Of a stretch of DNA of 60,297 bases, positions 1 to 8,786 are shown piece by piece. The stretch is taken from contig NZ_CAMQZG010000021.1 in the NCBI RefSeq assembly GCF_947039605.1, forward strand, positions 1-60,297. The letters run 5' to 3'. A program made the position numbers and the translations under genes. A model generated the notes under the pieces. It saw nothing but the letters and a program-made list of their open reading frames with translations. It was not told the origin of the DNA and ran no database searches. Source of the DNA: an uncultured Clostridium sp. GTDB taxonomy: Bacteria > Bacillota > Clostridia > Clostridiales > Clostridiaceae. Each line of letters begins with the position of its first letter. Position 1 is the first letter of the stretch.

Positions 1-7
1 TTTAATC

Positions 8-52
8 GAAAAACAAAAAAAAGGACATCGACATTGTAGTTTGTCGACGTCC
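8..52 (-). terminator. Terminator of the P-type ATPase gene
   Basis: Read on the minus strand, GGACGTCGAC (52-43) pairs with GTCGATGTCC (32-23) across a 10-nt loop with one G-U pair, followed by eight T and a further T-rich run. This is a textbook intrinsic terminator placed just after the ATPase stop codon at 89, and it ends the long minus-strand Ter locus. Confidence 0.8.
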
Positions 53-54
53 TG

Positions 55-86
55 ACTCCTAGATATTAAAATCTAGGAGTTTTTTA
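55..86 (+). terminator. Plus-strand terminator for a gene left of the window
   Basis: ACTCCTAGAT and ATCTAGGAGT form a perfect 10-bp stem around ATTAAA, followed by six T on the plus strand. It lies between the ATPase stop and the ATPase's own terminator, so it probably serves a convergent gene outside the window. Confidence 0.65.
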
Positions 87-88
87 TA

Positions 89-2743
89 CTATGCTTCTAA
101 TTCATCTTTTTCTTTAAATATAACTTTTCTTAACATATCTACTGGAATAATTGTAAGTGCGAATACTATTAATATTACCCAAGCTTTAAAACTTATAGGT
201 GTGCAATCAAATAGTGAACCACCAACAAATGTTAATGCTATTTGTACTATTACTATTATTCCCATTACTTTAATAAAGCCTGGATTTTCTTTAATATTTT
301 CAAATATATTTAGACTACTACTTCTTACATTAAAACCATTAAATACAGCTGCTAAAACAAACATTGAGAAGTATGCTGTAACATGCTCTGTTGATAATGT
401 TATAGCGCCATATTTATCTGTTGTACTTCCAAACATATTTAAGAAATATGGAAGTTTCAAGAATACAAAACTGATTATTGTAACCCATGTCCCTGCAAAT
501 AAGACTTGTATCATCATCTTCTTAGATACAATACTTTGAGTTCTTGATTTTGGTCTTTCCTTCATATATTTTTGAAGTGCAGGCTCTGAACCAAGCGCTA
601 AAGCACCAAGACCATCCATTATAAGGTTAATCCATAAAATATGAGTAATACTTAGTGGTTGATCAAGATTTAAGAATGGTGCTATAGCTGAAACTGCAAC
701 TGCCGCAACATTTATAGTTAACTGGAATTTAATAAATTTAAGTATATTGTTATAAATTGTTCTACCATATAAAATAGAACTTTCTATTGACTTAAAGTTA
801 TCATCAAGTATAACTATATCTCCAACTTCTTTAGCTACATCTGTTCCTGAACCCATAGCAAACCCAACATCTGCTCTTTTAAGTGCTGGTGCATCATTAA
901 CTCCATCACCAGTCATACCACAAACAAGATTAAGTTCTTGTGATAATCTAACCATTCTAGATTTATCTGTAGGAAGTGCTCTTGCTATAACTCTAAGATT
1001 AGGAATTATCTTCTTAATCTCATCATCTGACATCTTATTAAGTTCTTCTGATGTAAGTGCTATATCAGTATTCAGTTTTATAAGTCCACAGTCTTTTGCA
1101 ATTGCTACAGCTGTTTCTTTTCTATCTCCTGTAATCATAACAACTTGAATACCAGCACGTTGAACATCGCCAATTGCTTGTTTAGCTTCTGGTCTAACAT
1201 CATCTCTAATTCCAACAAATCCAATAATTATTAAATCTTTTGGAAGTTCATTTTCAACGAGACTCTCCTCTGAATAAGCAAATGCTAAAACTCTCATAGC
1301 TTTTACTGCTAATCCATCTATTTTTTCATTTATTTTATCCTTATCAATATCAATAATCTCACCATTTGCATTTACATACTTAGTTGCATTTGCAAGTAAT
1401 CTCTCTGGTGCACCTTTATAAACTGTTTTGCCATTGATTTCTGATGCTGAATATTTATTTGTAGAGTTAAACTGTTGAACTTTATCAATTTTTATATCTT
1501 CATACTTTTGCACTTGTGATTGTGTTAAAAAGTTAAGAAGTGCTTTATCCGTAGCATTTCCTCCTATAACTTTCCCACTAGCATCAAACATAGCATCAGT
1601 ATTTTTACCGATACAAAGTGACATTCTTTCTTTTATCTCAGTACTTGTTCCATATGAACTTGCTATATCTCCATCAAAGAATTCTACAACTTCAAGTTTA
1701 CCTTTTGTTATAGTACCTGTTTTATCACTAAATAAAATATTTAATGAACCAGCAGTTTCTATTCCTATAGGCTTTCTAACCAATACATTTCTTTTTAACA
1801 TTTTTGCAGTATTCTTCATAAGAACTATTGCAATCATAAGAGGAAGACCCTCTGGAACTGCCATAACAACTATTACAACTGCAAGCATAAGTGCATCTAA
1901 GACATCTCTTATAATTTCCATATAACCAATTGCTAAATATGCATTAACTCCGCCTATAGCAATTACTTTATGAACCATAAATGATACCCCTATAATAGTT
2001 GCACCAATATATCCAAATTTAGAAATTTTATCTGCAAGGTCTGTAAGTTTAATTTTAAGTGGACTATCTACATTTTCATCAGCCATATCTTCAGCCATTG
2101 AACCCATAACAGTCTTCATACCAACTTTAGTTACAGCCATTATTCCTGACCCACCAACTACAACTGCACCTCTAAATAAAGAATGCTTATCAACAAATAA
2201 ATCGCCTGTTAATGTTACCTTTTTTTCTAAATCAGCCTCTGTATATAAATCAGTAGCTTTCTTTTTACATTCTTCTGTTTCACCATTAAGCGCTGCATTA
2301 TCGACACTTATAGCTCCATCAATTAAAAGTCCATCTGCTGGTATCTTATCTCCTGATTGAAGAATAATATAATCACCTGCAACTACTTCATCAATGCAAA
2401 TTTCTACTGCTTTACCATCTCTATATACTTTACATCTATCTTTTACTGCATTTTCTTTTAATTTTCTATACTCATTATCTGATGAAACTTCTGTTTTTGC
2501 AGATATGAATGTAACAAGAAGAACTGCTATACCAATTCCTACTATTTCTCCAAGTTCTGCATATCCAAACCAAGACATAATAAATAATATTACAGCAATT
2601 GCTACAAGTAGCTTTATCATTGGGTCTCCAAATGCCTCTTTGAACTTTGCAAAGAATGTTTCCGGTGGCGCCTCATGAATTATATTATCTCCATACTTCT
2701 GTCGACTCTTTTCAATCTGATCTTTATTTAATCCATTTAACAT
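89..2743 (-). CDS. Calcium-translocating P-type ATPase (P2B/PMCA-like)
   Basis: 884 aa, full length for bacterial P2-type ATPases. Visible in order: N-terminal cation-ATPase domain, M1-M2 pair, actuator domain with LNGETEE, PEGLP in M4 (Ca2+ site), phosphorylation motif DKTGTIT with the aspartate at residue 340, hinge TGDGVNDAPALK, and six C-terminal membrane helices. The family hydrolyses ATP to expel Ca2+ across the plasma membrane. AGGGG lies 7 nt before the ATG. It is the last gene of the minus-strand Ter locus, 73 bp after a terD paralogue with only a hairpin between. Since TerD domains bind Ca2+, a shared role in Ca2+/metal stress is reasonable but inferred. A Mn2+ or other divalent substrate cannot be excluded. 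Confidence 0.9.
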   Translation of the reverse strand: MLNGLNKDQIEKSRQKYGDNIIHEAPPETFFAKFKEAFGDPMIKLLVAIAVILFIMSWFGYAELGEIVGIGIAVLLVTFISAKTEVSSDNEYRKLKENAVKDRCKVYRDGKAVEICIDEVVAGDYIILQSGDKIPADGLLIDGAISVDNAALNGETEECKKKATDLYTEADLEKKVTLTGDLFVDKHSLFRGAVVVGGSGIMAVTKVGMKTVMGSMAEDMADENVDSPLKIKLTDLADKISKFGYIGATIIGVSFMVHKVIAIGGVNAYLAIGYMEIIRDVLDALMLAVVIVVMAVPEGLPLMIAIVLMKNTAKMLKRNVLVRKPIGIETAGSLNILFSDKTGTITKGKLEVVEFFDGDIASSYGTSTEIKERMSLCIGKNTDAMFDASGKVIGGNATDKALLNFLTQSQVQKYEDIKIDKVQQFNSTNKYSASEINGKTVYKGAPERLLANATKYVNANGEIIDIDKDKINEKIDGLAVKAMRVLAFAYSEESLVENELPKDLIIIGFVGIRDDVRPEAKQAIGDVQRAGIQVVMITGDRKETAVAIAKDCGLIKLNTDIALTSEELNKMSDDEIKKIIPNLRVIARALPTDKSRMVRLSQELNLVCGMTGDGVNDAPALKRADVGFAMGSGTDVAKEVGDIVILDDNFKSIESSILYGRTIYNNILKFIKFQLTINVAAVAVSAIAPFLNLDQPLSITHILWINLIMDGLGALALGSEPALQKYMKERPKSRTQSIVSKKMMIQVLFAGTWVTIISFVFLKLPYFLNMFGSTTDKYGAITLSTEHVTAYFSMFVLAAVFNGFNVRSSSLNIFENIKENPGFIKVMGIIVIVQIALTFVGGSLFDCTPISFKAWVILIVFALTIIPVDMLRKVIFKEKDELEA

Positions 2744-2780
2744 ATTTTACCCCTAACTTTTATTAATTTATATATTCTCA

Positions 2781-2809
2781 AAGTACTTGCAATTAAATTG
2801 CATGCACTT
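2781..2809. other. Intercistronic hairpin between terD and the Ca2+ ATPase gene
   Basis: An imperfect stem of about 13 bp with a 3-nt loop (core GCAAT/ATTGC, outer AAGT/ACTT) fills most of the 73-bp gap. No T-run follows on either strand, so it looks more like an RNA processing or stabilising hairpin than a full terminator. Whether the ATPase is co-transcribed with the ter genes is open. Confidence 0.4.
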
Positions 2810-2816
2810 GAATAAT

Positions 2817-3449
2817 CTACTGATATAATGCTAATACTTCGTTTAAGTCGCCTAGTTTACCTTCTCCAAGAGCTTTAAACTGCCACTCTATTCCTTGTCT
2901 ATACAATTCTGCAAATATAACTGAAGTCGCTGTTGAACCATCTTCTTTTAAATTAAATCTACAAATTTCTTTTTCATTTTGAGCTTCATCTAAAAGTCTA
3001 ACATATGAATTGTTTATCATTCCAAATGTTTGTCTTTTTTCTTTGGCTCCATGAATAGTAACAACAAAAATAACTTTTTGAATTGAAGCATCAATAGTAT
3101 TTAAATCAAGATTCATTCTCTCATCATCACCATCTCCAGCACCTGTTCTGTTATCATCTCCAAGTTTAATTCCTTGCCCTTGTTTATTGTTAAAGAATAT
3201 TACATTAGAAATTGTGTTAAATTTATTATTTGCATCAAGTAAAAATGCTGCTATATCTAAATCAAACTCAGAACCTCCAACTGCTATATCCCATCCTGCA
3301 CCAAGAATTACTTTTTTTAGGCCAGGATTTCTCTTAGTTAAATCTAATATATCATTTTTTTTAAGATTTAATGCTAATCCACCTTGTGCTGGAGTCTGCA
3401 TATTATCATTTGATGTTCCACCAAAATTGCCGCCTAAGTTTATTCCCAT
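2817..3449 (-). CDS. TerD-family tellurium/stress resistance protein (copy 1)
   Basis: 210 aa, one TerD domain from about residue 27. It begins with the Gly/Asn leader GINLGGNFGG, then the hallmark DLTKRNPGLKKVILGAGWD, the acidic Ca2+-binding stretch GDNRTGAGDGDDER and the C-terminal FAELYRQGIEWQFKALG. TerD proteins bind Ca2+ and associate with TelA/TerC-type membrane partners. SD AGAGGTG lies 7 nt before the ATG. It is the last of three tandem terD paralogues and is most like copy 3 (4083-4700), suggesting local duplication. Confidence 0.93.
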   Translation of the reverse strand: MGINLGGNFGGTSNDNMQTPAQGGLALNLKKNDILDLTKRNPGLKKVILGAGWDIAVGGSEFDLDIAAFLLDANNKFNTISNVIFFNNKQGQGIKLGDDNRTGAGDGDDERMNLDLNTIDASIQKVIFVVTIHGAKEKRQTFGMINNSYVRLLDEAQNEKEICRFNLKEDGSTATSVIFAELYRQGIEWQFKALGEGKLGDLNEVLALYQ

Positions 3450-3469
3450 TTTAAAACACCTCTTTCTTA

Positions 3470-4048
3470 TTATTTATAACTCTCATATAAACTTGAAACA
3501 CTTGCATCTAAAAGTTTTCCTACAGCCTTAAATTGCCATTCAGAACCTTCTCTCACAAGTTCTGCAAATACTATTGCAGTATTTGTGCCACCATCATCTG
3601 TTAGATTGTATCTACAAATTTCAGCACCTCTTTTATCCTCATCAACAAGTCTCACATATGCATTTCTAACTTTTCCAAAATTTTGATTTCTAGTTTTAGC
3701 TTGATATATAGTAACTGCAAAAACTACTCTTTCAGTATCAGTTGGAATTTTATCTAATGCTACTGAAATTTTCTCATCATCACCATCTCCAGCCCCTGTT
3801 CTATTATCTCCATGAAGATATATTCCAGCCTCCCTTTGATTTCCATAGTACACCAATGATTGTTTTCCTGTAACCCTTCCACTCTTACTTAATAATACTG
3901 CTACTAGATCTAAATCATAGTCTGCTTGAAAACTAAAAAACCCCTTTTTAGCAACATCCCATCCAGCACCAAGTATTATATTTTTAAGCCCTGGATTTTT
4001 TTTAGTTAAATCTAAAACATCATTTTTTTGTAAATTTAGCATATGCAT
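3470..4048 (-). CDS. TerD-family protein (copy 2, divergent)
   Basis: 192 aa. It keeps DLTKKNPGLKNIILGAGWD, the Ca2+-binding GDNRTGAGDGDDE and the terminal EWQFKAVG, but lacks the Gly-rich leader of its two neighbours. It has a small insertion (KKGFFSFQADYDLDL) before the first acidic strand. It is therefore the most divergent of the three and may have a different partner. Start uncertain: ATG at 4048 is 5 nt after AGAGG, while ATG two codons later has more usual spacing. It lies 20 bp before copy 1, clearly co-transcribed. Confidence 0.92.
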   Translation of the reverse strand: MHMLNLQKNDVLDLTKKNPGLKNIILGAGWDVAKKGFFSFQADYDLDLVAVLLSKSGRVTGKQSLVYYGNQREAGIYLHGDNRTGAGDGDDEKISVALDKIPTDTERVVFAVTIYQAKTRNQNFGKVRNAYVRLVDEDKRGAEICRYNLTDDGGTNTAIVFAELVREGSEWQFKAVGKLLDASVSSLYESYK

Positions 4049-4082
4049 CCACCCCTCTTTATTTAAACTAATCTCTTTTAAA

Positions 4083-4700
4083 TTACATATATAAACCTAA
4101 TATCCCATTCAAATCTGCTATTTTACCCTCACCAATCGCTTTAAATTGCCATTCATATCCATCTCTAGAGATTTCAGCGAATACAACTGCTGTTGCTGTT
4201 GAACCATTTTCTTTTAAATTGAATCTACAAACTTCTCGCTCATTATTCTTTGCATCAAGCAATCTAACATATGAGTTTTCTACCATTCCAAATGTTTGTC
4301 TTTTATTCTGCCCTTCATGAATTGTAACCACAAAAACTATTTTTTCGACGTCCTGTCTAATTTCTGATAAATCCATTTCTATTCTTTCATCATCTCCATC
4401 TCCAGCACCGGTTCTATTATCACCCTGAAGCGAAATGCCTTGTGCCTTCATATTATTAAAGAATATTATATCATCAGGAACTCTTGCAGCTCTCCCATTA
4501 GAATTCAATAAAAATGCTGCTATATCTAAATCAAAATCAAACCCATTATTCGCAACATCCCAACCTGCACCAAGTATTACCTGTGTAAGTCCTGGATTTT
4601 TTTTAGTTAAATTTAATACGTCATTTTTTTTAAGATTTAATGCATTAACATTATTTGATGATGCATTTCCACCCATAATACCACCTAAATTTATCCCCAT
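4083..4700 (-). CDS. TerD-family protein (copy 3)
   Basis: 205 aa TerD-domain protein with leader GINLGGIMGGN, DLDIAAFLL, GDNRTGAGDGDDERIEM and FAEISRDGYEWQFKAIGEG. SD AGGAGGG lies 9 nt before the ATG. It is the first of the three tandem terD genes, about 100 bp after telA. The Ca2+-binding acidic residues are all present. Known family role: part of membrane-linked stress complexes responding to tellurite, other oxyanions, DNA damage or phage. The actual inducer here is unknown. Confidence 0.93.
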   Translation of the reverse strand: MGINLGGIMGGNASSNNVNALNLKKNDVLNLTKKNPGLTQVILGAGWDVANNGFDFDLDIAAFLLNSNGRAARVPDDIIFFNNMKAQGISLQGDNRTGAGDGDDERIEMDLSEIRQDVEKIVFVVTIHEGQNKRQTFGMVENSYVRLLDAKNNEREVCRFNLKENGSTATAVVFAEISRDGYEWQFKAIGEGKIADLNGILGLYM

Positions 4701-4801
4701 GTGTAAAATCCCTCCTGAACTTTTTATTGATTATATCATATTAAATTATGTCATAAATAAACAATTTATTACATAATTATTATCTTAATATAAAGAGTTT
4801 C

Positions 4802-6400
4802 TTAAGACTCTGCAATATTTCTCTTCATATTCGCTTTAATATTCTCAAGTTTATGAGAATTTTCGGCTCTTTTTTGTCTATTAGCAACTTGTATAGCCTT
4901 TGTATCTTCTATACCTTTCATTATTGTTTCAAATGATTTCTCTAATGTTTCCATTGCTACTGAACTACCAGATGCCATTTTAGCTATTTCAACTGATTGT
5001 CTTGCTGTACTAGATGCATTTCTTAATATAAGCTCATTTGTCTTATCATCAAGTTGCTTAATTGACTTAGCTTGAATCTCTTGTCTTTTTAAGATAATTG
5101 CTTGTGCTAAGCATTGCTTGAATATAGGCAATGTAACTATAAATGATGAATTTATTTTTCTCATAAGATTAAAGTTTGACATTTGTATTGTCTGTATCAT
5201 AGGAGCTGCCTGTATAGCAACATTTTCTGCTATTTGAAGGTCATAAACTCTTTGTGATAGCATATCTTTACTTATTTCAAGTTTTTGAAGCATCATATGC
5301 TTTTCTTCTTCATTCATTGAAGTATCCATTGGAATTTGTGCAAGGTATGTATCTATTTCTTCTATAGCCATTTCACCTGCAACTATATATTTTTCTAAGA
5401 TTCTATAAAACTCAAGGTTACCATCATATAATCTTTTAAGATGAGCATTAGAATCTCTTATATCACTTTCATATTTCTTTAAAGTAACATATACCTTTTG
5501 AACTTCCATTCCCATACTATCGTATTTTTGGAATAAGTCTGCTACTTTATTGCCCATTTTTTTAAATAGTTTTGCAAGTCCTGAATCTGGCTTTACATTT
5601 TCAAGGTCTTTAACATCAAATTTATCCATTATCTTTGTAAGGTTAACAAGCATTTCACTTGCCTCTTCTGACTTAACTGCCTTCATTGAATTTAAAAGTT
5701 CATCTGATACTTTTGAAATATTATCACTAGCCTTTTGACCAAAATTTATTATTGAGTTTGTATTTTGAATATCCACTTCACTTGTTAGAGCCTGAACTTC
5801 TCTCATACCTCTAAGTCTTTGTTTATATTCACTTATATCAGCAGAAAAATCTTGAACCCCCATATTATCAGTTTGAGTAGTCATAGCTCCACCTTGCTGT
5901 TGCCCCATGTTCATGCCACCGTGATTTGCCTGTGCATATCCTTGATTCATTCCCATTTGATTATTTTGATATTGTGGTTGCTGCTGTCCATAACCACCCA
6001 TTTGTTGGTTCATTCCTTGTTGTTGATTCGTTTCACCCATATTAGAATTTTGGTAATTATTCATTCCTTGATTTTGATTCATGTTATTACCATATTGATT
6101 CATCCCTTGATTTTGACCTTGGAATTGATTATTTGTTCCATGGTTTTGACCATTGAATTGATTATTCATATTCTGATTATTAATTGGATTTCCATATTGA
6201 TCATATTGTGGCATTCTATTATTCATCCCATATTGACCTTGACCATTCATATTTTGATTATTCATATGACCTTGATTTGTACCCATCTGATAATTTATAT
6301 TATTCATATTCTGCATTTCTTCTGGGCTTGGTGCATTTTGATACTCAACATCCATTCCCTTATCCATGTTTATTACATCTTCATTTTCAAAATTATTCAT
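4802..6400 (-). CDS. telA: TelA/KlaA toxic-anion resistance protein with Asn/Gln-rich N-terminal region
   Basis: 532 aa. Start at ATG 6400 (MNNFENED) because GGAGG is 7 nt upstream. Residues about 25-170 are low complexity, dominated by N, Q, G, M and Y in MNNQN/GQNQGMNQ-like repeats. Residues about 185-525 form the helical TelA domain (YKQRLRGMREVQ onward, ending in ENSHKLENIKANMKR). TelA proteins work with TerD-type proteins in tellurite and other stress resistance; the mechanism is not settled. The canonical domain is about 350 residues, so the N-terminal tail is an extra of roughly 170 residues. It starts 18 nt after the stop of the YceG-like gene, so the two are co-transcribed. Confidence 0.9.
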   Translation of the reverse strand: MNNFENEDVINMDKGMDVEYQNAPSPEEMQNMNNINYQMGTNQGHMNNQNMNGQGQYGMNNRMPQYDQYGNPINNQNMNNQFNGQNHGTNNQFQGQNQGMNQYGNNMNQNQGMNNYQNSNMGETNQQQGMNQQMGGYGQQQPQYQNNQMGMNQGYAQANHGGMNMGQQQGGAMTTQTDNMGVQDFSADISEYKQRLRGMREVQALTSEVDIQNTNSIINFGQKASDNISKVSDELLNSMKAVKSEEASEMLVNLTKIMDKFDVKDLENVKPDSGLAKLFKKMGNKVADLFQKYDSMGMEVQKVYVTLKKYESDIRDSNAHLKRLYDGNLEFYRILEKYIVAGEMAIEEIDTYLAQIPMDTSMNEEEKHMMLQKLEISKDMLSQRVYDLQIAENVAIQAAPMIQTIQMSNFNLMRKINSSFIVTLPIFKQCLAQAIILKRQEIQAKSIKQLDDKTNELILRNASSTARQSVEIAKMASGSSVAMETLEKSFETIMKGIEDTKAIQVANRQKRAENSHKLENIKANMKRNIAES

Positions 6401-6418
6401 AAATTTTCCTCCAAACAT

Positions 6419-7957
6419 CTATTTATTAAGTATTCTTGATAAAAACCCTTGTTTTACAGTTCCAATATTCCTATAATTTGTGTTATAGCTCATTTCCTCA
6501 AGTCTACTTATATTCACTATATTATTATTTAGCACATTAGTTATATTAAGTAATCCTGATGGATTGAAAATAACTATATCTACCCCGACGGTATGAAGAT
6601 ACCCAAGCAACATTAATATATTATCACTAATTCTATCCTCATTATTCAAGAAAATCGTTATCTTAGGTATATTAGATGTAAAATCAAAATTATCAATGAG
6701 TCTTACGATTTGTTCATTCATTGTAAGTATTAAAACTAATAGCTTTAATCTAGTTTCTTTATCTAATTCTTTTGTATATACACTTTTATCTGTAATTGCT
6801 TCATTAAATTTGTTTAATAAGAAGTTTTGAACCTCTTCACTATATTTCCCAAATTTATAATCTTTTGATTTTTTAATTTCATTTATATCAAAACTACCAT
6901 CACTAAGTTGACAGAACATAAGACTATACATATCTTGACTAACACCGGCTTCCTCTGATATAAATCCACTATTAAAAAATAATGTATTTTCTGATTTTGC
7001 ACAGCAATTAACCATTTTTTGATACTCTTCCTTATTTTTATAAACTCCATCTAATTTCTTAAACAAGCATGGTACTGTTACTATTTTTCCTTTTACTTTA
7101 AATCCAGGTCTAAGTCTTGCACCCTCGTTCCAATAACTTAATATATCCTCTGGTATTCCATCAATTAAAATGCTTTTAGTATTACCATCTCTATACTGCC
7201 ATGGCATAAACATTCCTGTCCCATCAAAAAGTTGTTCTTGAACTTCTCTTTGAATTTGCTTTGTTATACTTTCAACATTATCTATTAACGTTCCTTTTTT
7301 AGATCTTTCCTCTAAATTTTCTACATTTAAAATCCCCATGTACTTTTCACATACACTTAAATTTTCTATATCAATATCAGAGAAATATTCCTCTTTTAAA
7401 GGATTTATATAAACAACATCAAAACCCATTTTATATAGCATTATAAGAAAATAAATTGAATGCTTTTCTATAGTTCCATAATAAATACACTTAGGATTTA
7501 TATCATTGTCGTAATCAATTTTTTTAAGATAACTATAAGCCCATACTATAAGCTTTGTTATAAAATTATTTCTTGCACTATCATTAAAGAAGCTTTCATT
7601 TTTAAGAGCTAAATTAACCACATTTTCTAACGCAATTAAAAACTTTTGATTTTGGTTAGAATCTTCTAATATACTTATATCTTCATTCGCTAAATTATAG
7701 ATATTCATGTTATTAAGCTCATTGAATATATACTGTATAAGCTCCATTTCTCCTTGAAGAGGTAAATTATTATCAAAAACTAAGCAAACATTTTCATTTT
7801 CTTTACACTTAGAATTAAGTGTTTTTAGAACATTATTGTAATTATTCTCTTCTTTCACACCTATATATCTATAAAAATATGGTTTAAACTCAGCAAAATC
7901 GCCAGTTCTTTCATAATTTTTTCTAAACATAGAGTGCGTTAAACTCATCAGTTCCAA
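6419..7957 (-). CDS. YceG-like putative component of toxic-anion resistance
   Basis: 512 aa with no signal peptide or membrane span. It matches the YceG-type family (unrelated to the MltG lytic transglycosylase that shares the name) found next to TelA/TerD in Firmicutes: FKPYFYRYIGV near the start, MPWQYRDGN and RPGFKVKGKIVTVPCLFKKLDGV in the middle, and a C-terminal Rossmann-like part ending in a segment resembling VDIVIFNPSG. Start taken as TTG 7957, 6 nt after AGGAGAGG; ATG 7948 is 15 nt away. It is followed directly by telA. Biochemical role unknown. Confidence 0.8.
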   Translation of the reverse strand: MELMSLTHSMFRKNYERTGDFAEFKPYFYRYIGVKEENNYNNVLKTLNSKCKENENVCLVFDNNLPLQGEMELIQYIFNELNNMNIYNLANEDISILEDSNQNQKFLIALENVVNLALKNESFFNDSARNNFITKLIVWAYSYLKKIDYDNDINPKCIYYGTIEKHSIYFLIMLYKMGFDVVYINPLKEEYFSDIDIENLSVCEKYMGILNVENLEERSKKGTLIDNVESITKQIQREVQEQLFDGTGMFMPWQYRDGNTKSILIDGIPEDILSYWNEGARLRPGFKVKGKIVTVPCLFKKLDGVYKNKEEYQKMVNCCAKSENTLFFNSGFISEEAGVSQDMYSLMFCQLSDGSFDINEIKKSKDYKFGKYSEEVQNFLLNKFNEAITDKSVYTKELDKETRLKLLVLILTMNEQIVRLIDNFDFTSNIPKITIFLNNEDRISDNILMLLGYLHTVGVDIVIFNPSGLLNITNVLNNNIVNISRLEEMSYNTNYRNIGTVKQGFLSRILNK

Positions 7958-7999
7958 CTGTTGCCTCTCCTCCTACAAAAAAAATTTATTAATGTTTTA

Positions 8000-8008
8000 A
8001 TTATAACA
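8000..8008 (-). promoter_or_regulatory. Possible internal promoter before the YceG-telA-terD half
   Basis: An extended -10 element (TGTTATAAT on the minus strand) sits in the 76-bp gap between the HAD gene and the YceG-like gene, with no convincing -35. It could let the TelA/TerD arm be transcribed separately from the biosynthetic arm. Confidence 0.3.
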
Positions 8009-8033
8009 CTTTTATAGTATAAATTTTAGAAAG

Positions 8034-8786
8034 TTATTTATTAAATTCTTTTTTCAGATAATCTATTAAATCTTCAGTAGAATGTATTCCTTCTTTTTCT
8101 GTCACAAATGCATCTACATGTCTAAAGCAGGCATGTTTTGGAATTATTGCTTTTCCTCTAGTTGTAAACTCTAAATCAACTTCACTGTCACCCGCTGTAA
8201 AAAGATTATCAATGTCATATTTTTTAATTATATAATCAACAGCATAAATTTTATTGATTCTCTCATCTATTATAAAAATTTTAACTCCTATATGCATTAC
8301 TTTTATATTTGTCTTGAATTTGTTTTTTAAAACACTAAAAACAACTTGTGCTTCCTCTTTTGTTGCACATTTTATAGTTATATAAAATCCTTCTATATTT
8401 CTTATATCATCATACTTTAAATTTAATGTCTTAATATAATTAATATCGTCTACTACTACACTTTTATTTACAGTACTTTTAATATAATTGTCCCATTCTA
8501 AATCAAGTTCTCCTGATATATATATCTGCGCTCCATTTGTGCAAATTATAACTCTCGGGTTATATTCCTTTATAAAGTCCACTCTAAGTGTTTGCTTTAA
8601 ATTTCTCATTGTACATGGTATAAACTCTAAATTATCATTATTTAAAATTTCAAGGAAGTCAGTATAACTCTTTTCAGTCATATATGTTACTTCTTTTTCT
8701 CCCATATGCTCAACACATCTATATCCTTTATTTTTAGCATGAATAATTGTTCTATCAAGATCTGTTATGAAATGAATTTTTTTCAT
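8034..8786 (-). CDS. HAD-family phosphatase of the Ter metabolite module
   Basis: 250 aa. HAD motif I is ITDLDRTI (residues about 7-14); motif IV is AGDSEVDLE near residue 195; a Cof-like cap lies between. It belongs to HAD phosphatases encoded in Ter loci and is expected to remove phosphate from the pathway product. The ATG overlaps the stop of the preceding gene (TAATG), with GGAGG 7 nt upstream, so translation is coupled to the StiP-like gene. Substrate not known. Confidence 0.82.
   Translation of the reverse strand: MKKIHFITDLDRTIIHAKNKGYRCVEHMGEKEVTYMTEKSYTDFLEILNNDNLEFIPCTMRNLKQTLRVDFIKEYNPRVIICTNGAQIYISGELDLEWDNYIKSTVNKSVVVDDINYIKTLNLKYDDIRNIEGFYITIKCATKEEAQVVFSVLKNKFKTNIKVMHIGVKIFIIDERINKIYAVDYIIKKYDIDNLFTAGDSEVDLEFTTRGKAIIPKHACFRHVDAFVTEKEGIHSTEDLIDYLKKEFNK

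Noticed and set aside
5819-6439. Long plus-strand open frame rich in Ile, His and Leu opposite telA
   Set aside because: It is the antisense of the Asn/Gln-rich repeats; no ribosome binding site and an implausible composition.
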